A stretch of DNA of 64,000 nt from Bacteroidota bacterium (GCA_027624855.1 JAQBTQ010000009.1:45036-109035); one strand, 5' to 3'. Positions 25,864 through 35,828 are shown, counted from the first letter of the stretch. Program-made: numbers and translations. Notes: generated from the sequence alone by a model not told the origin.

Positions 25864-27177
25864 TCAAGCATTTTCAGCAGTTGATGCGAAATATTGGATG
25901 TACATGTAGCAAAGAACCGGTAACACCAGTGCCAAGGAAAATCCAAATCCATCCGCTAGCGCACCGACCGCTGGAGGAATGAACGCACCACCCACAATTG
26001 CAGTGCACAAGATGCCACTGCCAAGTGGTTTTAGATCTCCCAGCTTTGCGATTCCGAGAGTGAAAATTGTAGGGAACATGATGCTATTGAACAATCCAAC
26101 ACTCAACAAGGCCATAACAGCGGTTATGCCGTTTGTCATCATACTCAGGATGATCAATGCAGTGGCTACCAAGGCAAAGAACCCCAGCAACTTATTAGGG
26201 GCCATCTTTTGCATTAACAAAGACCCAATGAATCGGCCAATCATCGCTCCGCCCCAATAGAATGTCAACAGCGCACCAATCAATCCCTTCGCATCCATTC
26301 CGGCAATGGACTTCCCTCCTATGCCTGCTGCAATTTCTGCCATAGACGACAGCCATGGGGTCGTTCGAATCGTTTCTCCAACACCAAGTTCCTGACCATA
26401 TCCCACCAAATAAGAACCGATTGCGACCTCTGCACCAACGTAAACAAAAATTCCTATTGCCCCCAATCGCAGGTTCTTATTCGACCAAGCTGTTGCAAGT
26501 GCTCCTCTGGTTTTTCCTCCTATGATTCGCGGCAATTTGCTTACTCCAATCAAAATCGCAAGGAGTAAAAATCCCATTGAAAGGGCAACGAAAGGTCCTT
26601 GAACAGCTGCAGCTTCTTCTAATCGGTAGTTGATTAGCGCCTCTGAAGTCAATGCCTCTTGCTCGGCGGTCGACTTGATTTCATCGCTCAACAAAAAGCT
26701 CGCTGCGATGATGGGAGCAATGGTCGTGCCCAATGAATTGAAGGCTTGTGCCAAATTCAACCTACTCGATGCCTTGCGTGGATCTCCTAATACCGAAATG
26801 TAGGGGTTGGCCGCAACTTGAAGAATGGTAATTCCACCTGCAACAACAAACAAAGCCAATAAGAATAGCGCATAGACCCGGCTCTCCGCAGCAGGGTAAA
26901 AAAGCAAACAGCCCAAAGCCGCAAGTCCAAGTCCAACCAAAATACCTCGTTTGTATCCAATGCGCTCGATTAGATTTCCCCCAGGTATACTGATTAAACC
27001 ATAAGCGGCGAACCAGGCAAACTGCACCAAACCGGCTTGCCAAAGATTTAATTCAAAAACATCTTTAAGTCGGGGCACCAGCGCATCGACGAGCACCGTA
27101 ATAAACCCCCACATGAAGAATAATGTGGTGACCACCAAAAATGGCCCCATCAAACTTTTGTTGCCTTGTTCAGACAA
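25864..27177 (-). CDS. Sugar MFS transporter, FucP/GluP-like
   Basis: Twelve-helix proton-coupled sugar symporter of the fucose/glucose/galactose family, 437 residues. The N-terminal half contains LFFMWGFITVLVDALVPRLKDVF, IPGGNLIERIGYKRGI and the VAANPYISVLG segment, all diagnostic of this family in Bacteroidota. The start is TTG at 27177 (SEQGNKS follows); no in-frame ATG lies upstream and the next ATG at 27150 is within the usual N-terminal tail, so the exact start is open. The sugar cannot be told from the sequence. The gene lies 31 bases behind a T9SS protein gene. Confidence 0.9.
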   Translation of the reverse strand: MSEQGNKSLMGPFLVVTTLFFMWGFITVLVDALVPRLKDVFELNLWQAGLVQFAWFAAYGLISIPGGNLIERIGYKRGILVGLGLAALGCLLFYPAAESRVYALFLLALFVVAGGITILQVAANPYISVLGDPRKASSRLNLAQAFNSLGTTIAPIIAASFLLSDEIKSTAEQEALTSEALINYRLEEAAAVQGPFVALSMGFLLLAILIGVSKLPRIIGGKTRGALATAWSNKNLRLGAIGIFVYVGAEVAIGSYLVGYGQELGVGETIRTTPWLSSMAEIAAGIGGKSIAGMDAKGLIGALLTFYWGGAMIGRFIGSLLMQKMAPNKLLGFFALVATALIILSMMTNGITAVMALLSVGLFNSIMFPTIFTLGIAKLGDLKPLGSGILCTAIVGGAFIPPAVGALADGFGFSLALVLPVLCYMYIQYFASTAENA

Positions 27178-27208
27178 TGTCTTTTATCATTTAGTTAAAC
27201 TCTACAGG

Positions 27209-30200
27209 TCATCGCATCAGCTGCAATGATCCGGTATACTCCTCTGCATCCGTGTTATATCCTTTCAAGCGTATAACCCAGTTGTAGATGCCATTTTCTG
27301 CAAAGTGAGTCCCTCCTTGAACATCACCGATCCACACATCATTTAAATCTGTGCTATGGAAAACGGTTTCTCCCCAGCGATTCATGATCCAAATTTCATA
27401 CTTCATGATTTGCGACCCAACGACCTTGAATGCATCATTAATTCCATCGTTGTTCGGGGTAAAAGCAGTAGGGACATACAACAGGACGGGACCACGCACA
27501 AGGGTGAACGCTTGGTTGGTACAGCCCACCCAGCTGGTCACTTCAAGGGTAACCGTGTAGTCGCCCAATCCATCAAACAAATGCTCGGTAATGGGATCAG
27601 TCGAAGTCGATCCATCCCCAAAATCCCAATGGTATGAATACGCACCTGGGTATGGTTCTTCTGGAGTTGGGGTGGCTCGGAAACTGTATAAATTCTCCTC
27701 AGTCAACGACATGCTTGCAAGGAAATCACTGAACAGGTATTGTACTTCAATCGTTGTAGAAGTTTCAATGGTCTCGCCACAAATATCGGTAGCCACTACA
27801 GGATATGTTGCTGACTGCAGCGGTGTTATGTACTGAGTGGGGCCGTAGGCATTCAGGGTAGGCCAGTAGTACACAAAACCTTCTTCCCCTCCCATGGCTT
27901 CAACCTCCAATGACATTCCATCTCCCGCGCAGATGATTTCAGAAGGAGTTACTTCAACGCTGAGTGGAATATCAGGAATATGGTAGACCAGTGAATCTTC
28001 GTCAGCTCCTCCACATCCATCCGTAACCGAAACCGAGACTGGAATGGTACCATACGATTGAACTGTAATGTCTGGACCTTGATCATAAGGCTCGTTGCTC
28101 ACAAACCAATCGTAAGAATAATCTCCTGCTCCACTCACAATTTCAACAGGTATGTTCGTGAAATCCACACAGCTCGCGTAAATATCAGGGCCCAATTCTA
28201 CGACCAATGGTGGGTTGTCGATGGTAATCAATGAACTCGCAGATCCACTCTGTCCGCATCCGTCGTTGACATTGACTGATACGGTGCTGCTTTCATCCAA
28301 TTGAATGTCGATTGAAGAAGATGATTCATTCAAGTTCACTCCTCCCAAAAACCAAGTGTACTGATAACCTCCAGACCCACTGGTCACATTCGCCTGCATT
28401 TCGAAGACTTCTGTGCATGGACCTACTACATTTTGAGGAAGGCTGACCTCAACATCTGGAGCTTCAACAATAATTTCAACTTCAACCTCTTCACTTTGTC
28501 CACAATTATCAGAAACCTGAAGTGTTAACGTTGCGTCATTGCTTGTTTGCCAATTCAGGGTGTTATCAAAGTCTAACCAAGTATTTCCATTAAACCACGT
28601 GTAGAAGAATGGGGCGGTACCAGTCGCCGATGCGGGTACTGTAAACGGATCATTGCACAAAACCTCTACTTCCTCTTCTACCGTGATTTCGATTGGTGGA
28701 ATGTTGTATTCCACTTCTACACTATCTGTCGCCTCAAATCCGCAGCCATCGGTTACGGTGAGAAATACCTCATCAGCATTTGCCCACGTGCTCAATGTCA
28801 AAATGCTCGGATCCCACCATGATGGCCAAAGGTTATTTCCATCTTGATCTTCCCACTCATAGGTGTAGAAGGAATCTCCACCCGTCACATTGCTGGTAAT
28901 GTCCTGCGTTCCATTGCACTCCAAGGTGATTAAATCTTGATCTATACTGGCTTCTAAGGGAGGAAAATCCAATACCGTTACGTCTATGATGGCCGATTGC
29001 GAAGGCATTCCACACGTGTCTCCAACAATGATTTCGCATTGCCAGTCTTCCGTTGGTGAGATGGTAATGGTTGGCGTTGACTCCCCTGCACACAGCCAAT
29101 CAAATGTGTAGTTTCCATATCCTCCTTCTACCAAAGGGCTTACATCCAAAAAGTCTCCGATGCACATTTCCGTGGCATATCCTTCAACCACAAATGGTGG
29201 TGGATCTTCTGCAACATAGAAAGTGAAATAGGTCGTCAATCCCCCGCCATTGCAGGCTGCGACGTTTTCAATTTGCATTTCGACCAACTCAGGTCCTTCT
29301 ACCACCCCATCAATCGCGGCAATCAACTCAAACGATACGATGCTCACGAATGGCTCAAAAACGACCGAATCAGGCAATGGAAGTAAAGATCCATCCGGCT
29401 GGGGTTGACCATAGTCAACACCATTGATGGCCTCACTATTGCCATAGTTGATGTAAACCATTTCTTGAATTTCAAGAATGGTCTCGACTGGGCGCTCAAA
29501 AGTCAAAGTCGCTTGTCCGCAATCCTCATAAATTGTATTGGCCTCCGGCCCACCAACATCGATGCTCAAGTCAATCTGGACCACGGCATTCGATTCAAAT
29601 GAACCCTCTTCCAAAACCACAATCGACTCAAGCGCGGTGTCAGATCCATCTGCAATTGCCAGTTTAATGTGGTACGTTTCACCGCATTCCACCGGATATT
29701 CTGCTTTGAAGGGTACCGTGTACCCATTGATACAAACGTCTGTTCCGCCTTGATTGTCTATGTAATACTCAGGATTTGTTCCTGAATTCACTGAAGAGAT
29801 GGTAATCGGAAGAATGGGGTCGGTTTCAGGAACACCGGCAATGTTGACCGCTCCATCTGGAAATCCTGCAGGACTGTCGTAAGGCCCGGTAATTCCAGGG
29901 CCGCTCAGGAAGAATGCAAAAACATCATTGTATTGCGTATTGATCCAAGTTTCGTATTCATCAGAACCGAAAACATAATTGAAACTAATCGTATCTCCCG
30001 CAGCAACGAAGTCAAATTCAAGAACACACCCATCATTTACAGAATTAACAGAAAACGACTGACCTATCAAGGGTGGAACAGAATTCGCAATATCCAATAG
30101 GTCCGGATCATTGAAGCCATTGCCAAGGCATCCATCACATGCGACAAACGTATCTGGGCACTCCAAATTTTCAGCTACATCACAACTCAATACCAATCCT

Positions 30201-30433
30201 GAGGTAATCGAAAACACATCATCCCCCCCTGTCATGTAGCCCAATTGATTGGTCCCTCCTTGGTAGGTAATGTTTGATGCTTGAATACCACTCCCTAACA
30301 GGATATCATTGACATATTCTTCCAAAGTCAACCCCGTCTCGATTTCCAATTGGCCCTGCACGCAATTTGAGGATACGAGCGTCATTCCCAGAATTAATAA
30401 GGAAAAGATCGAGCGATTAATCGTACCAAACAT
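27209..30433 (-). CDS. T9SS type B secreted protein with choice-of-anchor L and PKD-like domains
   Basis: Large cell-surface protein of 1074 residues from ATG 30433 (MFGTINRSIFSLLILGMTLV signal peptide). Residues about 35-280 form a choice-of-anchor L domain (SNITYQGGTNQLGYMTGGDDVFSI and FNYVFGSDEYETW are typical). A run of Ig/PKD-like repeats follows, with alternating VSVTDGCG and VNDGCGQSG segments, and a PKD fold near residue 950 (YSYHWDFGDGSTSTDP). The last ~90 residues are a gliding-motility C-terminal domain (VPTAFTPNNDGINDAFKV ... YEIWIMNRWGETVF ... YNWVIRLKGY), the T9SS type B sorting signal. The role is probably adhesion; no enzymatic domain is visible. Confidence 0.9.
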   Translation of the reverse strand: MFGTINRSIFSLLILGMTLVSSNCVQGQLEIETGLTLEEYVNDILLGSGIQASNITYQGGTNQLGYMTGGDDVFSITSGLVLSCDVAENLECPDTFVACDGCLGNGFNDPDLLDIANSVPPLIGQSFSVNSVNDGCVLEFDFVAAGDTISFNYVFGSDEYETWINTQYNDVFAFFLSGPGITGPYDSPAGFPDGAVNIAGVPETDPILPITISSVNSGTNPEYYIDNQGGTDVCINGYTVPFKAEYPVECGETYHIKLAIADGSDTALESIVVLEEGSFESNAVVQIDLSIDVGGPEANTIYEDCGQATLTFERPVETILEIQEMVYINYGNSEAINGVDYGQPQPDGSLLPLPDSVVFEPFVSIVSFELIAAIDGVVEGPELVEMQIENVAACNGGGLTTYFTFYVAEDPPPFVVEGYATEMCIGDFLDVSPLVEGGYGNYTFDWLCAGESTPTITISPTEDWQCEIIVGDTCGMPSQSAIIDVTVLDFPPLEASIDQDLITLECNGTQDITSNVTGGDSFYTYEWEDQDGNNLWPSWWDPSILTLSTWANADEVFLTVTDGCGFEATDSVEVEYNIPPIEITVEEEVEVLCNDPFTVPASATGTAPFFYTWFNGNTWLDFDNTLNWQTSNDATLTLQVSDNCGQSEEVEVEIIVEAPDVEVSLPQNVVGPCTEVFEMQANVTSGSGGYQYTWFLGGVNLNESSSSIDIQLDESSTVSVNVNDGCGQSGSASSLITIDNPPLVVELGPDIYASCVDFTNIPVEIVSGAGDYSYDWFVSNEPYDQGPDITVQSYGTIPVSVSVTDGCGGADEDSLVYHIPDIPLSVEVTPSEIICAGDGMSLEVEAMGGEEGFVYYWPTLNAYGPTQYITPLQSATYPVVATDICGETIETSTTIEVQYLFSDFLASMSLTEENLYSFRATPTPEEPYPGAYSYHWDFGDGSTSTDPITEHLFDGLGDYTVTLEVTSWVGCTNQAFTLVRGPVLLYVPTAFTPNNDGINDAFKVVGSQIMKYEIWIMNRWGETVFHSTDLNDVWIGDVQGGTHFAENGIYNWVIRLKGYNTDAEEYTGSLQLMR

Positions 30434-30462
30434 TGTCTTAAATTCTTGAATGTAAGTATACC

Positions 30463-30497
30463 ACAAAAAAAGAAACCAATGGTGGGTGCCATTGGTT
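30463..30497 (-). terminator. Terminator of the ECF sigma factor gene
   Basis: 9-bp stem (30474-30482 with 30489-30497, loop TGGGTG) followed on the minus strand by TTCTTTTTTT. It separates the sigma-factor unit from the downstream T9SS protein gene. Confidence 0.8.
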
Positions 30498-30529
30498 GCT
30501 TTTGAGGAATCACATTGTTTACTCGATGC

Positions 30530-31030
30530 TCATCGAAATGCTGCGAGCTCGGCGCTCAGTTTTCTTCGAGCATGGAAAATTCGGCTTTTGACCGTGCCCA
30601 TCGGGATATCCAACTCACCGGCAATTTCATCATAATGAAACCCGTCGAGAAACATTTTAAATGGTACACGGAATTCTGGTTTCAATTCGTCTATGGCACC
30701 GTGAATGTCCTTTTCGTTGATGCGACTTGTGACCGTATCAAAATGCATGGACCCAGAGTTCAAGTAATACTGGTTTTCTGTTGTGTCCAAAATGGTGTTT
30801 TGAAACTTCTTCCTCTTGTAGTTATTGATGAAGATGTTTCGCATGATTGTGTACAGCCACCCCTTGATATTGGTCCCCTCTTTGAAATTGTTCTTGTAAC
30901 GTAAAGCTTTCACCATCGTGTCTTGAATGAGGTCTTCAGCATCTTGCGAATCCCTTGTGAAACCGAGTGCAAATCCCTTTAAAAAGGTTCTGTTTGAGAC
31001 AAGAAGTGCGTTGAATTCTAACGTGCTCAT
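30530..31030 (-). CDS. ECF-type RNA polymerase sigma factor
   Basis: Alternative sigma factor of 166 residues. I use ATG 31030 (MSTLEFNALLVSNRTFL), which begins at the region 2 fold; the longer frame starts at 31057. Region 2.2 is DAEDLIQDTMVKALRYKNNF, region 4 is DEIAGELDIPMGTVKSRIFHARRKL. No anti-sigma factor gene flanks it, so control is not the usual FecR/anti-sigma pair. This form, without a cognate anti-sigma, is common in Bacteroidota. A TAATATTTG sequence with a 3-nt spacer lies about 28 nt upstream and could be its promoter. Confidence 0.92.
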   Translation of the reverse strand: MSTLEFNALLVSNRTFLKGFALGFTRDSQDAEDLIQDTMVKALRYKNNFKEGTNIKGWLYTIMRNIFINNYKRKKFQNTILDTTENQYYLNSGSMHFDTVTSRINEKDIHGAIDELKPEFRVPFKMFLDGFHYDEIAGELDIPMGTVKSRIFHARRKLSAELAAFR

Positions 31031-31165
31031 GGCTTTTTGTTTAACGTTCTGAGGCAAATATTAAACAAAATAGCCCTGGATGCAAGATTTTGTTCAACTT
31101 TTATCAAAAAAGATTAAACAATTTAACAACCATGGGGGGGAGATACAATCCCAACAATCTAATTA

Positions 31166-32062
31166 TCAGCCGAATAGACTCGCAACCAGCTCTTGCCCAT
31201 TCACTGCAGTGTTCACGCAACCAGAAGCTTTAACTCCTTCAAACACCCGACCTGCAACCATGAATTTTACGCCAGACGAAGCAAATTCATCATTAATCAT
31301 CTCTACATAGGCAGCAGACTCCGAAGAAGATGGGTGGGTCGTACAATACGCTACAAAACGTGCATTCGGAAATTGTTCTGCTACCTGGATTAAGTCATTG
31401 AAAGGAACGCTTGCACCAAGGAATATGCTTCGAATCCCTCGAATTCTGCTGAGGTAGTGAATGAACAACAAGCTGATATCGTGGATCTCTCGTTCCGGTA
31501 AATACAAAACGATTGGGGGCAACTTATCATCATACTCTACTTTGCAATTCGCAATTGCCGCATGCAATTCTTGACGCATCAAATGACTGATGAAGTGCTC
31601 TTGGGCAGGACAAATGCTATTGGTCAACCACAGTACCCCTATCTGCGACAAAAAAGGTAAGAACACATCCAAGACCGTTTCCTCCAATCCAATTTCATTC
31701 ACGCAATCCGTAATCACTTGATCAAAAAGCGCTTCATCGTAATTCAGCATGCTCAACTTCAAATGGCTCAAAACTGCACTTAAACCTCCTTCTTCTAATT
31801 GGTGCTTTTGAACCTCATCCAATAACTGCTGATCACTCATTGCAGCTATTTTCGAGATCTTATGACCCTGTTCTATAAGGTAACTCGTGTTCAAGAGTTT
31901 CTTTAGGTCATCGCCTCCATAATATCGGATGTTTGTCGGAGTTCGCTTAGGAATCAGTAATTCATAACGCTGCTCCCATATTCGGATGGTATGAGATTTG
32001 ATTCCTGTAAAATGCTCCAAATCCTTGATGGAGAATTGCTGCGCTATGCCTCTTTCTTTCAT
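31166..32062 (-). CDS. MerR-family regulator with CarH-like cobalamin-binding domain
   Basis: Transcription factor of 298 residues. Residues 1-75 form a MerR winged helix (SIKDLEHFTGIKSHTIRIWEQRYELL). Residues 85-175 form the helical cap and 180-298 a Rossmann domain as in CarH and LitR. The corrinoid-contact set is preserved: W145, then E155-H156 ten residues later, and H194 in REIHDISLLF, which corresponds to the axial histidine; the usual DxHxxG is ExHxxS. The spacings between these residues match Thermus CarH closely. Such proteins bind adenosylcobalamin as tetramers on DNA and release it in light. Target genes are not known; the divergent GlmU-family gene starts 64 bases away. Confidence 0.85.
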   Translation of the reverse strand: MKERGIAQQFSIKDLEHFTGIKSHTIRIWEQRYELLIPKRTPTNIRYYGGDDLKKLLNTSYLIEQGHKISKIAAMSDQQLLDEVQKHQLEEGGLSAVLSHLKLSMLNYDEALFDQVITDCVNEIGLEETVLDVFLPFLSQIGVLWLTNSICPAQEHFISHLMRQELHAAIANCKVEYDDKLPPIVLYLPEREIHDISLLFIHYLSRIRGIRSIFLGASVPFNDLIQVAEQFPNARFVAYCTTHPSSSESAAYVEMINDEFASSGVKFMVAGRVFEGVKASGCVNTAVNGQELVASLFG

Positions 32063-32101
32063 TGTACCTTATTTGCTGCGTGGAGCAAGCCTATCACATT
32101 G

Positions 32102-32109
32102 TATTTTTG
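32102..32109 (+). promoter_or_regulatory. -7 box of the GlmU-family gene
   Basis: TATTTTTG matches TAnnTTTG; leader about 13-17 nt. The 64-base divergent region with the MerR gene is where an operator would be expected, but no long inverted repeat is visible. Confidence 0.45.
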
Positions 32110-32126
32110 ACAACCACGCATCATTC

Positions 32127-33290
32127 ATGTTACAAATCCCGTTTTTCTCTGATTCGAAATGGTCTGCGCTTTACCCTCTCGGCGAAAACTATCGCCTGGG
32201 CCACCTTCCCATTGGTGCTATGAGGTTATCAGAGCTTTGGGCCAGTACCGCGCTCGCATTTATCACAACTCTCGAACAAAATCAGCGAGCAAAAGTTCAC
32301 TTTGTATTAGAAAATACTGAAATCAATGACCGATGGATTCCATCGCTAAAAGCCATCGAACTACTCACATCAGTTGAAGAAGGACAAAACATCATCAGTG
32401 GAAGCAGCACTCTGTTAAGGTGGAAGCATTCGAAATCAACTGCATCGCCGGTGGTTTTCGAGGCTGACGAAAATGCTTGCATTCAGCACGTAACCGATTT
32501 GTTTCGGTATTTGGAGACTTGGTTGCGCCAACAGAAAAATTTAATCATTGATCAGTGGAGGCTTCAAGCGATCAATGCTGCCTCTATACCTGATCACGTC
32601 ACAGTGATTGGAAAAACAGAAGACATCTGGATCCATCCAGATGCGACTTTAACGCATTGCTCATTGAATGCGTCAAGCGGACCGATTTTTATTGGTCCAG
32701 GCGCAGAAATCCAGGAGGGTTCGCACATTCGTGGGCCTTTTGCCTTGGCTCGAAACAGCGTGATCAAAATGGGAAGCCGCATTTATGGGCCCACCATGAT
32801 TGGAGAGGAATGCAGAATTGGCGGCGAATTGAGCCATTGCAATTTCCTTGGATACAGCAATAAGGGACACGATGGATTTTTGGGGCAATCCGTTATTGGA
32901 CAATGGTGCAATCTCGGAGCGGCAACCAATTCGAGCAATCTCAAGAGCAACTACAGCCCGGTGCGCCTGTGGAGTGCCGAATCGAATGAGTTTGTGACAA
33001 CAGACTTGCAATTTTGTGGTTTGATTATGGGAGACCACAGCAAATGCGGCATCAACACGATGTTCAATACAGGAACCATTGTTGGAATAGGGTGTAACAT
33101 TTTCGGAGGAGGGTTTCAACCCAAGCACATACCAAGTTTTTCTTGGGGAGGTGGCAGTCAGTGGGAACTGCATGATTTTGATCGGTTTTTGGAAACCGCT
33201 AAACAGGTACTATCAAGGCGATCGATGACGTTTACCGAAGAAATGAGACAAAGCCTTCGCGCTGAATTTGATCACGCTAAGACTCGCTGA
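32127..33290 (+). CDS. GlmU-family hexapeptide-repeat protein (putative sugar nucleotidyltransferase)
   Basis: Protein of 387 residues from ATG 32127. The C-terminal half is a left-handed beta helix of hexapeptide repeats (TVIGKTEDIWIHPDATLTHC, IGPGAEIQEGSHIRG, GPTMIGEECRIGGELSHC, then GTIVGIGCNIFGGG), as in acyltransferases. The N-terminal half sits where GlmU has its uridylyltransferase domain but lacks the LxxGxGTRM nucleotide loop. This matches the Bacteroidota 'GlmU family' proteins usually annotated as putative sugar nucleotidyltransferases; whether they have activity is not known to me. The longer frame from 31998 overlaps the divergent regulator and is rejected. Confidence 0.85.
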   Translation: MLQIPFFSDSKWSALYPLGENYRLGHLPIGAMRLSELWASTALAFITTLEQNQRAKVHFVLENTEINDRWIPSLKAIELLTSVEEGQNIISGSSTLLRWKHSKSTASPVVFEADENACIQHVTDLFRYLETWLRQQKNLIIDQWRLQAINAASIPDHVTVIGKTEDIWIHPDATLTHCSLNASSGPIFIGPGAEIQEGSHIRGPFALARNSVIKMGSRIYGPTMIGEECRIGGELSHCNFLGYSNKGHDGFLGQSVIGQWCNLGAATNSSNLKSNYSPVRLWSAESNEFVTTDLQFCGLIMGDHSKCGINTMFNTGTIVGIGCNIFGGGFQPKHIPSFSWGGGSQWELHDFDRFLETAKQVLSRRSMTFTEEMRQSLRAEFDHAKTR

Positions 33291-33404
33291 GGTTTGGCTG
33301 AAGACTGACACATTCTCCTGCCACAATGTCCGGATTCAGGGTGGCACGGCGTTTGACTCATAATTTGACTCATAAGAAGAAATCGAGCAAGAAAAAGGAA
33401 GACG

Positions 33405-35828
33405 ATGATAGAAGATCAGCGAGACAACGAATTGTGGATGTTGAGTGACGCCCAGGACCATGATTTCATCCCCCTTATCTCCCAGGAGGATGAGGAGGCG
33501 ATGCAACGAGAAGAGGTGCCCGACGCCCTCCCACTCCTATCACTCAGGAACACTGTTCTATTTCCTGGCGTCGTCATTCCGATCACTGTTGGTCGAGACC
33601 GCTCCATTCGATTGGTAAAGGAAGCCCACAAGCGAGAACATCGCATTGGGGTCGTGAGTCAGAAAAACGATGACATTGAAGTTCCAAACGGTGAAGATCT
33701 GAATGAAGTGGGAACCGTGGCACGCGTGATGAAAATGCTGCGCATGCCGGATGGGAGTAATACGGTGATTTTGCAGGGACAAAAGCGATTCAAATGGACA
33801 GAAATCGTTCAAGAGGAACCCTACATGAAGGCCCGCGTGGTAGAGTATGATGCTGAAAACCTACCTCCAAAAGATGAAGAGCATAAAGCACTCATGGAAA
33901 GCTTGAAAGAGCTTGCGGTTGAAATCATACAACTCAGTCCGAACATTCCATCAGAAGCAAGCTTTGCCATCAAAAGCATTGAAAGCCTGACATTTTTGGT
34001 CAATTTCATTGGATCCAACATGAATGCGCCAGTGGAAGAAAAACAGGCATTGCTGGAAGTTGCCGGAATCAAAGCGCGTGCGCGAAAAGTCCTTGAATTG
34101 TTGAACAAAGAGAAGCAAATGCTCTCTTTGAAACGGGACATCCAAACGAAGGTAAAAGGCGAACTTGACCAGCAGCAAAGGGAATATTTCCTCAATCAAC
34201 AACTCAAGCAAATCCAGGAGGAGCTCGGGAATAATCCTCAAGCTCAAGAAGTAGCCGAGCGCAAACTCAAAGCCGAATCCATGGTTTGGCCTGCTCATGC
34301 AAAAGAGGCTTTTGACAAAGAGATTCAAAAGCTTGAACGTATGAATTCCCAGTCGGCAGAATACAGTGTTCAAGCCAATTACATCGATTTGATGTTGGAT
34401 TTGCCTTGGGATAAAAAAACGTCGGATAATTTCGACCTCCATCATGCACAGGCAGTATTGGATGAGGATCATTACGGTCTTGAAAAAGTCAAGGAGCGCA
34501 TCATTGAGCACCTCGCCGTATTGAAAATAAAAGGCGACCTGAAGGCGCCGATCATTTGTTTATACGGACCTCCAGGAGTCGGAAAAACATCTTTGGGAAA
34601 AAGCATCGCCAAAGCATTGGGACGAGAATATGTGCGGATGAGCCTTGGTGGCCTGAGGGATGAAGCCGAGATTCGGGGTCATCGCAAAACTTACATTGGA
34701 GCGATGCCCGGCCGAATTCTCCAAAACCTAAAAAAAGCAGGCGCATCAAATCCACTTTTTGTTTTGGATGAGATTGACAAATTAGGTCGTGATCATCACG
34801 GCGATCCTTCGAGTGCCATGTTAGAGGTCTTGGATCCAGAACAGAACAGTACATTCCATGACAATTATCTGGACCTTGATTACGACCTGAGCAGCGTCAT
34901 GTTCATCGCAACATGCAACAACCTCTCCTCCATTCAGCCTGCGCTCAGAGATCGCATGGAGATCATTGAAGTCACTGGTTACACCGTCGAGGAAAAAGTA
35001 CAGATTGCCAAGCGTCATCTGGTTCCCAAACATTTGGAAGAGACAGGAATAAATCGGAAGCAACTAAAGCTTCCCGTCAAAACCCTCGAATCCATCGTTG
35101 AGCAGTATACATCAGAAAGTGGCGTGCGGGGATTGGAAAAGCGGATTGGAAAACTGGTGAGAAATCGCGCCAAAGAAATGGCACTGAACGAACCATTCGA
35201 AGTAGAAATCGCACCCGATCAACTTTCGGATATCTTGGGTCCATCGCGAGAGAAAGACCGGTATCAAGGAAACGATACACCGGGTGTAGTCACTGGGTTG
35301 GCTTGGACTCCGCATGGTGGAGATATTTTATTCATAGAAACGTCTCTCACGAAAGGAACTGGAAAGTTGACATTGACTGGCAACTTGGGAGATGTCATGA
35401 AAGAAAGTGCAATCATCGCTCTAGAATACATCAAATCGCACGCGGCTCAGATCGGTTTGGATGCCGACAAATTGAATGAACTCAACGTCCACTTGCATGT
35501 CCCGCAAGGCGCCATTCCAAAAGATGGACCAAGCGCAGGCATCACGATGATCTCTGCGATGACCTCTGCATTTACCAACCGCAAAATCAGAAAGGCACTT
35601 GCCATGACTGGGGAAATCACCTTACGCGGCCAAGTGCTTCCCGTCGGTGGAATCAAAGAAAAAATTCTAGCGGCCAAAAGAGCCGGTATCAAGGAAATCA
35701 TTCTTTGTGAGCGAAATCGACAAGACATTGAAGAAATTGATGAGCGTTACCTCAAAGGCTTGACTTTTACTTTTGTTTCAGACATCATGGAGGTGTTGGA
35801 TAGGGCCTTGTTAAAAGAAAAAGCATAG
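33405..35828 (+). CDS. lon: ATP-dependent Lon protease
   Basis: Hexameric AAA+ protease for damaged and regulatory proteins, 807 residues, normal length. It shows the N-terminal Lon substrate-binding domain (ALPLLSLRNTVLFPGVVIPI), a coiled coil near residues 210-280, Walker A GPPGVGKTSLGKS (about 386), Walker B FVLDEIDKLG, and the C-terminal peptidase domain with the Ser-Lys dyad: the serine in PKDGPSAGITM (about 710) and the lysine in GGIKEKILAA (about 752). It opens a plus-strand run reaching bshA and beyond. No heat-shock element is obvious. Confidence 0.97.
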   Translation: MIEDQRDNELWMLSDAQDHDFIPLISQEDEEAMQREEVPDALPLLSLRNTVLFPGVVIPITVGRDRSIRLVKEAHKREHRIGVVSQKNDDIEVPNGEDLNEVGTVARVMKMLRMPDGSNTVILQGQKRFKWTEIVQEEPYMKARVVEYDAENLPPKDEEHKALMESLKELAVEIIQLSPNIPSEASFAIKSIESLTFLVNFIGSNMNAPVEEKQALLEVAGIKARARKVLELLNKEKQMLSLKRDIQTKVKGELDQQQREYFLNQQLKQIQEELGNNPQAQEVAERKLKAESMVWPAHAKEAFDKEIQKLERMNSQSAEYSVQANYIDLMLDLPWDKKTSDNFDLHHAQAVLDEDHYGLEKVKERIIEHLAVLKIKGDLKAPIICLYGPPGVGKTSLGKSIAKALGREYVRMSLGGLRDEAEIRGHRKTYIGAMPGRILQNLKKAGASNPLFVLDEIDKLGRDHHGDPSSAMLEVLDPEQNSTFHDNYLDLDYDLSSVMFIATCNNLSSIQPALRDRMEIIEVTGYTVEEKVQIAKRHLVPKHLEETGINRKQLKLPVKTLESIVEQYTSESGVRGLEKRIGKLVRNRAKEMALNEPFEVEIAPDQLSDILGPSREKDRYQGNDTPGVVTGLAWTPHGGDILFIETSLTKGTGKLTLTGNLGDVMKESAIIALEYIKSHAAQIGLDADKLNELNVHLHVPQGAIPKDGPSAGITMISAMTSAFTNRKIRKALAMTGEITLRGQVLPVGGIKEKILAAKRAGIKEIILCERNRQDIEEIDERYLKGLTFTFVSDIMEVLDRALLKEKA

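Noticed and set aside
30530..31030. FecI-FecR type sigma/anti-sigma signalling with a TonB receptor
   Set aside because: No anti-sigma or TonB-dependent receptor gene flanks the sigma factor.
33951..34511. 186-residue minus-strand frame inside lon
   Set aside because: Antisense to the Lon AAA+ region; Leu/Phe-rich pattern typical of reverse-frame artefacts.
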